Assembly: GCA_017510605.1 (NCBI GenBank)
Contig: JAFWMQ010000002.1
Location: 1-64,000, forward strand
Origin: Clostridiales bacterium
GTDB lineage: Bacteria > Bacillota > Clostridia > Saccharofermentanales > Saccharofermentanaceae
DNA: 64,000 bases
Direction of reading: 5' to 3'
The notes under the pieces were generated by a model. That model was given only the letters and a program-made list of their open reading frames with translations. It made no database searches and had not been told where the DNA came from. Both the position numbers and the translations under genes were made by a program. Positions 53,087 through 59,710 of the stretch are shown here, in pieces. How positions within the stretch are numbered: the first letter of the stretch is position 1; the number at the start of each line of letters is the position of its first letter.

Positions 53087-54127
53087 ATGTCTTTCGGCGA
53101 TTTTCATGGCGGAGATACCCATATCGGCGGTTATCACGATTTCGGCGGTGGAGATGTTTTCGGAGGCGGAGTCAGTGATTCCTTTGGCCTCGGCGGAGGC
53201 GATTACTATGATTCCTACAGCGATCCCTACGGCGGAGCTCCGGGCTCCGGAGGGAAATTAATAGCTGCTGTTCCCTATATAGTAATGGGAACGCTGATTC
53301 TTACATTTGTCTCATTCCAGATCTTTTTTTCATCTTTTAAGGGCTTAAATGTCATTAATCTGTGTTTATTCTGTGCCGGCATTATCCTTCTGTGTTTAGG
53401 GATGAGAGGCTATGCCAGAACTTCCGCGCTCGGGAGTATCAGAAGAGGGAAAATGCCCCAATACACCGGAGATGTCAGGCACGGAAGACCGACAGACGAT
53501 GCTTTGTGCGACGGAAGGAGCTGGGCAGTCGAAAATAAGAACTGCTACCTGATCTCTTTTTTCGACAGTGAATTCGGAACAGATAATGCGGAGAAGGTGT
53601 ATGACACCATGAAGCGCACTCCGGGAATTATCTGGATGAATCTTTTTGTATGGGCAGGCGCAGTTATAGTATTTATTATTTCTCATATCTTCTATTACGA
53701 GCTTATCATTCCATACTTTGAAAGAGCGGTCATGAGTGACCAGGCATTTGCGTTTATCGATGCGCTTACATTTTACCTGCCTTCGATCCTGGTCCTTTTA
53801 TGCGGTGCTGCCTGCTTCTTTATTGTAAGGGTAAGGGATAACATCCTTCATAAGTGCGCGATCCGTATTGTTAAGGACAATGAAGCAGTGGAAGAAAGAA
53901 AGGAAGCAGAAGATTATATAGCGTCGCAGCTGAGCAAAAAGTGGTACTACAACGTTTGTCCGAACTGCGCTGCCCCGGCAAATGACACCCAATCTGCATG
54001 TAAAGTATGCGGCTCTTCTTTGGAAGTACTTTCTTTTGAGAGTGCATATCCCGGCTCTGTTCACCGCCTGGCGAGTGCGCCCGTAACAGAGCTGCCTGAA
54101 GAGATCTCCGATGACGATTTGATATAA
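53087..54127 (+). CDS. Gly-rich membrane protein with C-terminal zinc ribbon
   Basis: 346 residues. The N-terminal ~60 residues are Gly/Asp/His/Tyr-rich (FGDFHGGDTHIGGYHDFGGG), reminiscent of disordered tails of TPM/LemA-type systems. Four hydrophobic helices follow at ~64-84, 90-110, 186-208 and 226-248. A zinc ribbon (CPNC and CKVC) lies at ~293-318. Third gene of the trio. Function unknown. Confidence 0.72.
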   Translation: MSFGDFHGGDTHIGGYHDFGGGDVFGGGVSDSFGLGGGDYYDSYSDPYGGAPGSGGKLIAAVPYIVMGTLILTFVSFQIFFSSFKGLNVINLCLFCAGIILLCLGMRGYARTSALGSIRRGKMPQYTGDVRHGRPTDDALCDGRSWAVENKNCYLISFFDSEFGTDNAEKVYDTMKRTPGIIWMNLFVWAGAVIVFIISHIFYYELIIPYFERAVMSDQAFAFIDALTFYLPSILVLLCGAACFFIVRVRDNILHKCAIRIVKDNEAVEERKEAEDYIASQLSKKWYYNVCPNCAAPANDTQSACKVCGSSLEVLSFESAYPGSVHRLASAPVTELPEEISDDDLI

Positions 54128-54186
54128 AAATCCACACTGATCTTTCGAAAGTCCACTGAAACTGGACATAAAAGAATAGATTATTA

Positions 54187-54215
54187 TAGACGAATTGTAT
54201 TTGACACAATATAAT
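54187..54215 (+). promoter_or_regulatory. Promoter of the glutathione peroxidase-MarR operon with internal dyad
   Basis: TAGACG (54187-54192), 17-bp spacer, perfect TATAAT (54210-54215). A dyad ATTGT (54194-54198) / ACAAT (54206-54210) lies between the boxes and overlaps the -10. It resembles half-sites of OhrR-type operators. The MarR gene downstream is the obvious candidate to bind it. Confidence 0.6.
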
Positions 54216-54247
54216 CTTATCAAATAGAAATGAAAGGAGAATACGAT

Positions 54248-54790
54248 ATGTCCATTTACGATTATTCAGTTCCCACACCCAAAGGAGAGGAGATCTCCCT
54301 TAAGGATTATGAAGGCAAGGTGATCCTTATTGTTAATACAGCAACTGGATGCGGCTTTACTCCTCATTACAAGCCGATCGAGCAGATGTATGAAGACCTG
54401 CACGACAAGGGACTTGAGATCATCGATGTTCCCTGCAACCAGTTTGCCGGCCAGACACCGGGCACTGACGAAGAGGTCGCCCAGTTCTGCCAGCTCAAAT
54501 ACAATACAAAGTTCCCGCAGATGAAAAAGTCTGATGTAAACGGAGAGAATGCTATTCCTTTGTTCAAGTATCTTAAATCACAGAAAGGTTTTGAAGGATT
54601 CGGCAAGGGACCAAAGGCACTCGCAATGAAGACTATGCTCAAGAAAATCGATAAGGATTATGAGAACAATCCGGAGATCAAGTGGAACTTCACGAAGTTT
54701 GTTGTCGACAGGGAAGGAAATGTAGTAAAGAGATTCGAGCCCACGGCTGACATGAAGGAAGTAAGGGCTTTTGTCGAGAGCCTTATCTGA
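54248..54790 (+). CDS. Glutathione/thioredoxin peroxidase (GPx family, cysteine form)
   Basis: 180 residues from ATG 54248 behind AAAGGAG. It reduces hydroperoxides. Thioredoxin fold with the peroxidatic cysteine in NTATGCGFTPHY, the conserved PCNQFAGQTPGTDEE with its resolving-type Cys, and KWNFTKFVVDREG. Bacterial cysteine forms usually draw electrons from thioredoxin. It is followed 13 bp later by an OhrR-like MarR gene. Confidence 0.93.
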   Translation: MSIYDYSVPTPKGEEISLKDYEGKVILIVNTATGCGFTPHYKPIEQMYEDLHDKGLEIIDVPCNQFAGQTPGTDEEVAQFCQLKYNTKFPQMKKSDVNGENAIPLFKYLKSQKGFEGFGKGPKALAMKTMLKKIDKDYENNPEIKWNFTKFVVDREGNVVKRFEPTADMKEVRAFVESLI

Positions 54791-54803
54791 GACGGTGATG
54801 CAG

Positions 54804-55223
54804 ATGAAGATCGATGAATCAATGAAACTCGATTCACAGCTTTGTTTCCCGCTCTATGCGGCATCAAGGAAAATCGTAAATCTTTACACACCTTACCTTA
54901 AGCCTTTGGGTATCACATACACACAGTACATCATGTTTCTGGTGCTTTGGGAAAAGGATAACATCACGGTAGGTGAACTCTGCAGGATATTGAAACTTGA
55001 TACGGGCACGGTTACACCGATGCTCAAGAACACTGAAAAACAGGGACTCATCAAGAGAACCAGAAGCGAAGAGGATGAGCGAGTAGTCGTCATTACGCTT
55101 ACTGAAGAAGGCAAAGCGTTGTACAAGAAGGCGAAAGACATTCCGGCGCAGATCGGTTCATGCGTCAGGCTCAGCAAGAGCGACGCGATGGCACTATATA
55201 AGATTCTTTATAAGCTTCTTTAA
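54804..55223 (+). CDS. MarR-family regulator, OhrR-like
   Basis: About 139 residues from ATG 54804; ATG 54798 and 54822 are alternatives. Winged-helix dimer. The N-terminal segment LDSQLCFPLYAASRKIVNLY matches OhrR, whose cysteine in this position senses organic peroxides. The HTH reads VGELCRILKLDTGTVTPMLKNTEKQGLI, and the wing contains RSEEDERVVVITLT. The adjacent peroxidase gene makes it a likely peroxide-responsive repressor of its own operon. Confidence 0.9.
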   Translation: MKIDESMKLDSQLCFPLYAASRKIVNLYTPYLKPLGITYTQYIMFLVLWEKDNITVGELCRILKLDTGTVTPMLKNTEKQGLIKRTRSEEDERVVVITLTEEGKALYKKAKDIPAQIGSCVRLSKSDAMALYKILYKLL

Positions 55224-55257
55224 ATATTATAGTTCCTCAACGGCCAAGGAAAATTAA

Positions 55258-55282
55258 GGGGTTGTCTCAAACAGACAACCCC
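55258..55282. terminator. Terminator between marR and trpS
   Basis: GGGGTTGTCT (55258-55267) pairs with AGACAACCCC (55273-55282). On the minus strand it is followed by TTAATTTTCC, so it serves trpS best. Confidence 0.85.
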
Positions 55283-55308
55283 TATCAGTTTGCAAGGATT
55301 ATAAGAGA

Positions 55309-56298
55309 TCAGATCCTTCCGAATCCTACTGCCTTTCTGACGAGTTCGTACTTCTCTTTTGCAATCCCGTTCGTGTAGTCGCGGCCTGCGTCAAGGATGT
55401 CATCGATGATGCCGCTGGAGATTACTTCGTTGTACTTATCCTGGAAAGGAACGACCTTCTCAACAACTGCATCTGCAACTGCTTTCTTGAGGTCGCCGTA
55501 TCCGCCGCCTTCGAATTTTGCAACTGCATCTTCGATTGCGCATCCGGAGAATACAGAGTAGATAGTAAGAAGATTGGATACACCGGGCTTCTCATCCTCA
55601 TCAAACTTAATGATGCCGTCAGAGTCTGTTACTGCGGACATGATCTTCTTGCGGATAGTCTTCTCGGGATCGGAGAGGAAAACGGAAGCCTTCGGATTAT
55701 CAGTAGACTTGCTCATCTTCTGGGTAGGTGTCTGAAGATCGCGGATCTTTGCTCCGATCGTGGGAATCAGAGGCTCAGGGATCTTAAAGAGTTCGCCATA
55801 ACGGTTATTGAATCTGATAGCAAGATTTCTGGCGAGCTCAACGTGCTGCTTCTGGTCGATTCCGGTAGGAACATACTTTGGATCGTATAAAAGAATGTCA
55901 GCTGCCATTAAGTCAGGATATGTTACGAGGCCTTCGGTGAAAGCTTCGTGAAGTGCTGACTTTGCCTTGAACTGATGCATTCTGGTAAGGTCGCCGTGAG
56001 GTGTGTGGCATTCGAAGATCCAGGACAGATTTGCGTGGTAGAGATTCTCCGACTGAATGTAGATGTGCATGTTCTCAAGGTTGGGATCGACACCGCATGC
56101 GATATACATTGCGATCGCATTGATGATGTTCCTGTGAAGGGTCTCGGGATCCTGGGGAACCGTAATGGCATGCATATCAGGGACAAAGAGGAATGTCTCA
56201 TAATCTTTCTGATAGTTAACGATCTGCGAGATGCCGCCCGCATAATTACCGATCGTAAGTGAACCGCTGGGCTGGAGACCCGTAAGTAATCTGTCCAT
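55309..56298 (-). CDS. trpS: Tryptophanyl-tRNA synthetase
   Basis: 329 residues, class Ic, normal length. HIGH-like motif in PSGSLTIGNYAGGI at the N-terminus and KMSKSTDN as the KMSKS loop. Monocistronic on the minus strand with its own terminator. No T-box was seen in the 79-bp upstream gap. Confidence 0.97.
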   Translation of the reverse strand: MDRLLTGLQPSGSLTIGNYAGGISQIVNYQKDYETFLFVPDMHAITVPQDPETLHRNIINAIAMYIACGVDPNLENMHIYIQSENLYHANLSWIFECHTPHGDLTRMHQFKAKSALHEAFTEGLVTYPDLMAADILLYDPKYVPTGIDQKQHVELARNLAIRFNNRYGELFKIPEPLIPTIGAKIRDLQTPTQKMSKSTDNPKASVFLSDPEKTIRKKIMSAVTDSDGIIKFDEDEKPGVSNLLTIYSVFSGCAIEDAVAKFEGGGYGDLKKAVADAVVEKVVPFQDKYNEVISSGIIDDILDAGRDYTNGIAKEKYELVRKAVGFGRI

Positions 56299-56377
56299 AA
56301 AAAACCTCCGTTGTCTTTAAGACGACTAATATTAACACTTTATAATATAATTATCAAAAAGAGAGAAGGAGTGTCAC

Positions 56378-57106
56378 ATGTTATATATTCTTACGGCTCT
56401 TAAATGCGAAGCATCAGTGCTTAACGGAATACCGGGAGAATTGATCACCACGGGTGTCGGGGCAAGGGCACGTGACATCATCGGCGAACTGGATCTGAAG
56501 CCTTATGACAAGGTTCTTAACGTAGGTATCTGTGCCGGAAAGAACAAAGGCAAAGGATACCTGATCAACCAGGTTATTTCACAGGAGACGGGAAGAAGAT
56601 ATTATCCGGATATTCTTTTTGAATCCGGCATTGAAGAAATGCCGTTGACGACTTCACCCGGAATAGTGCATGAGGTTGATGAGGGTATGCTCATCGACAT
56701 GGAAGCCTCATTCATCTGCGAGATCGTATTTAAGATCTTAAGACCTTCTGACCTGACATTTTATAAGGTCGTATCCGACAGCGGCACTGATTTTATGTCC
56801 GCAGGCGAGGTGTCGGAGATGCTGAGACAGCATCTGCCCGAGATCAGGAAAATCGCACGTCTGATGCTCGAAAATAATGAGGCAGCATCTTACGAATTCC
56901 TTCCGGAAGATTTGGCAGAGAAGATGCGCCTTACCTGGTATATGAGAAACGAGCTTAAAGATATTGAGCATTATTGCGTTGTGTCCGGAAGACAGGAAGA
57001 ACTTATGAGACTTCTAGGGAAGATGGAAGAAGAAGGCAGACTTCCTGCAGCGGACAAGAAAGCCGGAAGGGAGATCCTAAATGAGATTTACTCATATCTA
57101 CGTTGA
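56378..57106 (+). CDS. Nucleosidase/phosphorylase-like protein (PNP/UDP superfamily)
   Basis: 242 residues. The N-terminal half follows nucleoside phosphorylase/nucleosidase folds: LYILTALKCEASVLNG, TTGVGARARDIIGEL, NVGICAG, and the nucleoside-binding VDEGMLIDMEASFICEIVF where MTA/SAH nucleosidases have the catalytic acidic region. The C-terminal ~100 residues are helical and not typical. First gene of the operon with the SPL-type radical SAM protein, overlapping it by 26 bp. It may release or consume a nucleoside linked to SAM chemistry. Confidence 0.7.
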   Translation: MLYILTALKCEASVLNGIPGELITTGVGARARDIIGELDLKPYDKVLNVGICAGKNKGKGYLINQVISQETGRRYYPDILFESGIEEMPLTTSPGIVHEVDEGMLIDMEASFICEIVFKILRPSDLTFYKVVSDSGTDFMSAGEVSEMLRQHLPEIRKIARLMLENNEAASYEFLPEDLAEKMRLTWYMRNELKDIEHYCVVSGRQEELMRLLGKMEEEGRLPAADKKAGREILNEIYSYLR

Positions 57107-58055
57107 GCAAAGAGCATCGGAATACCCGAAGGCAAAAGAGATATTAAGCAAGATCCCTGATGCGGCCGTTATCAGCATCAGGCATTATAAAGATGTTTTC
57201 GACAGAAGGAGACAGGATGCGGTCCTGCAAAGAGAACACCGTGCTTTGATCCTGGCGGTAAGAGACGGTAACAGGTTATTCGACGGAGCTCCGGTCTGCC
57301 AGTCCTTCGGACAGAAGAACTTTTACTATGCAAGCTCCATGATGAACTGTCCCTTCGACTGCGAATACTGTTATTTAAGAGGAATGTATCCGTCACCCTA
57401 TATTGTTGTTTTTGTTAATCTTGAGGACTATAAGGCTGATATTGAATACCACCTTGAAGAAGGACCGATGTATGTCTGCGCATCTTACGATACCGATCTC
57501 ATTGCGATGAACGGCCTTACCGGCCACGCGGATTTCTGGAAGGAGATGGCATCAGAGCATAAAGACCTGCTCGTAGAGCTTAGAACTAAAGCTGCACCTG
57601 ACGTTAAGGACAACATATCGAACGTCATCTATGCGTTTACATTATCTCCCGAAGAGGCCGTCACGGCCTTCGAACGCGGTACCGCAGGATCAAAAGCCCG
57701 GATAAATGCCGCGGCAAAAGCTATTGAAAACGGTGCAAAAGTCAGACTCTGCTTTGATCCCATAATAAAGATACCTGAATGGAAGGAAGCATATAAAAGG
57801 CTGATCGGGGATGCGGCCGGTGTTATCGATTTCTCAAGACTCACTGATGTCAGCGTCGGAACGTTCAGGTTATCGTCAGATTATTTACTGAAGATGAGAA
57901 AGGCTTATCCCGATTCAAAGATCGCATGGTATCCGTATGCCGTTGTAGACAGCGTTGCACAGTATGAGCCTGACACGGACAAACAGATGCAGGAATATGT
58001 CTGCGGATTGTTGGAAGAACACATCGGAAGGGAGAAGATATTCACATGGAATTAA
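57081..58055 (+). CDS. SPL-family radical SAM protein
   Basis: 324 residues. It carries the radical SAM cysteines in the CxxxCxxC form within MNCPFDCEYCYLRGMYP, as in spore photoproduct lyase. The C-terminal half resembles SplB (RLTDVSVGTFRLSSDYL). SPL repairs the spore thymine dimer, but related proteins of unknown role occur in non-spore contexts. It overlaps the nucleosidase gene by 26 bp and the SDR gene by 10 bp. No other sporulation genes are in the window. Confidence 0.85.
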   Translation: MRFTHIYVEQRASEYPKAKEILSKIPDAAVISIRHYKDVFDRRRQDAVLQREHRALILAVRDGNRLFDGAPVCQSFGQKNFYYASSMMNCPFDCEYCYLRGMYPSPYIVVFVNLEDYKADIEYHLEEGPMYVCASYDTDLIAMNGLTGHADFWKEMASEHKDLLVELRTKAAPDVKDNISNVIYAFTLSPEEAVTAFERGTAGSKARINAAAKAIENGAKVRLCFDPIIKIPEWKEAYKRLIGDAAGVIDFSRLTDVSVGTFRLSSDYLLKMRKAYPDSKIAWYPYAVVDSVAQYEPDTDKQMQEYVCGLLEEHIGREKIFTWN

Positions 58056-58738
58056 AGACAGCGATCGTTACCGGAGCTTCTTCCGGAATAGGACTTGCGA
58101 TAGCAAAGATGCTCGCATCTGAAGGATATAAAGTATACGGAATCGGAAGGATATTCCCCGAAGGATGTGATTTCTTCGAGAAGAGAATGTCTCTTGACTT
58201 GAGGGATACGGACATCCTTCTTGAGAAGATATCTGAGATTAAGAAGGTTGACCTGCTGGTCAACGCGGCAGGAAGCGCCTATTACGGTCTTGCCGAATTC
58301 AACACACCTGAACAGATCCGGGAGATGTGCAGGGTGGATCTCGAGGCTCCCATGATCCTGATCTCAACACTCCTTCCCAGACTGAAAGACTCAAAAGGAA
58401 TGATTATCAACATCGCTTCCGTTACATCCACGAGGATAAATACCCACGGGGCGGCATATGGTGCCCTTAAGGCCGGACTTCGCAGTTATGGAAGGAGCCT
58501 TTATGAAGAGGTCCGCAAGACCGGCGTCAGGGTCGTGACCGTCTGCCCGGATCTTACGGCCGGAACAAAGCTCTACAGGAATGCGGATTTCAAGCCTTCT
58601 GAAGAGGACGGATGCTATCTCATGCCTGAAGATACTGCAGAGTGCGTAAAGGATATTATTAATATGAGGGACGGGGCAGTCGTGACAGAGGTTGAGGTAA
58701 GACCCCAGTTCAACAGGATCATCAAGAAAAAGGACTGA
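58046..58738 (+). CDS. Short-chain dehydrogenase/reductase
   Basis: 230 residues, classical SDR. TGASSGIGLAIAKML is the cofactor motif, NAAGSAYYG the NAAG stabilising motif, and YGALKAGLRSYGRSLYEEV carries Tyr and Lys of the active site. Probably NADP(H)-dependent; substrate unknown. Last gene of the three-gene operon, overlapping the SPL gene by 10 bp, implying one pathway. Confidence 0.92.
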   Translation: MELKTAIVTGASSGIGLAIAKMLASEGYKVYGIGRIFPEGCDFFEKRMSLDLRDTDILLEKISEIKKVDLLVNAAGSAYYGLAEFNTPEQIREMCRVDLEAPMILISTLLPRLKDSKGMIINIASVTSTRINTHGAAYGALKAGLRSYGRSLYEEVRKTGVRVVTVCPDLTAGTKLYRNADFKPSEEDGCYLMPEDTAECVKDIINMRDGAVVTEVEVRPQFNRIIKKKD

Positions 58739-58770
58739 ACCCAATAACCGGTTTTGGGGCCATTTTCGTC

Positions 58771-58788
58771 AAATGTAATATTACATTT
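58771..58788. promoter_or_regulatory. Perfect 18-bp palindrome AAATGTAATATTACATTT
   Basis: A full palindrome lying 32 bases after the SDR stop and ~110 bases before the NrdR boxes. A related ATATTACATTTT occurs at about 62197. Candidate operator for an unidentified regulator of the nrdGD region. Confidence 0.5.
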
Positions 58789-58879
58789 TTGCTCCCCGAA
58801 GATGAAAAATTTGCAAAAAAAGTCTTGAAACCCTATTGTTTGTCAAGTTTTCCTGTTATTTATTACAATCGTGTTACAA

Positions 58880-58927
58880 GCACAATATATTGGGTTTTGC
58901 TGTTGACACAACCACAACATATAGGTA
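58880..58927 (+). promoter_or_regulatory. Pair of NrdR boxes upstream of nrdG-nrdD
   Basis: GCACAATATATTGGGT (58880-58895) and CCACAACATATAGGTA (58912-58927) resemble the NrdR consensus ACACWATATWTWGTGT. Their starts are 32 bases apart, the three-helix-turn spacing typical of NrdR regulation. A TTGACA (58903-58908) lies between them; the matching -10 is weak. Confidence 0.75.
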
Positions 58928-59001
58928 ATCTTTAAGAGCGTTTCGAGAAGAACGAGGCGCATTCGCACCTATTTTTCAATTCAAAAGCGAGGTATTGGGG
59001 C

Positions 59002-59700
59002 ATGATCATCGGCGGACTTCAGAAGCTTACACTTTTGGACTTCCCCGGGACGGTAGCCTGTACGGTATTTACCGTCGGATGCAACTTAAGATGCCCCTTC
59101 TGCCACAACCCGGCTCTGGTAAACAATCCTCCGGAAGAAGACAGGTTAAGTGAAGACGATTTTTTCGCTTTCCTTAAAAAGCGTCAGGGGATCTTAGACG
59201 GAGTTGCGATTACGGGCGGCGAACCGCTTCTGCATGCTGATATCGGTGAGTTTATCGCTAAGATCAAGTCGATGGGATACAAGGTAAAGCTTGATACCAA
59301 CGGCACGTTTCCGGACAGACTGGAGAAGATCCTGTCTGAAGGCAATGTGGATTATGTGGCGATGGATCTCAAGAATACATTCGATAAGTATGCAAAGACC
59401 GTTGGAATCGATAACTTTGATGTCTCACTCATCAAGAGAAGCATCAGGGCGATTCAGGAAAGCGGAGTAGCTTACGAGTTCCGTACGACGGTGGTATTGC
59501 CTCTGCACGACGCGGACGATTTCGGTGAGATCGCGAAGCAGGTGGAAGGAACTGAGAATTACTTCCTCCAGAGTTTTGTCGATTCAGGGAATCTTCTGAA
59601 CGGCGGGGGGCTTTCGGAGATGCCGCATGAGGAATTGGAAAAAGCTTTAGGAAATGCGAGAAAAATAATACCGCAAGCAAAGATCCGCGGAGAGAGTTAA
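59002..59700 (+). CDS. nrdG: Anaerobic ribonucleoside-triphosphate reductase activating protein
   Basis: 232 residues. Radical SAM activase that makes the glycyl radical of NrdD. The cluster motif is CNLRCPFCHNP, followed by GVAITGGEPLLH. It is somewhat longer than E. coli NrdG and matches the Clostridial form beginning LQKLTLLDFPG. It lies 10 bp before nrdD behind NrdR boxes. Confidence 0.95.
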   Translation: MIIGGLQKLTLLDFPGTVACTVFTVGCNLRCPFCHNPALVNNPPEEDRLSEDDFFAFLKKRQGILDGVAITGGEPLLHADIGEFIAKIKSMGYKVKLDTNGTFPDRLEKILSEGNVDYVAMDLKNTFDKYAKTVGIDNFDVSLIKRSIRAIQESGVAYEFRTTVVLPLHDADDFGEIAKQVEGTENYFLQSFVDSGNLLNGGGLSEMPHEELEKALGNARKIIPQAKIRGES

Positions 59701-59710
59701 GGAGAGGAAC

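Noticed and set aside
56378..58055. Sporulation locus because of the SPL-like gene
   Set aside because: No other spore gene is present in 64 kb, and SPL-family proteins occur outside sporulation.
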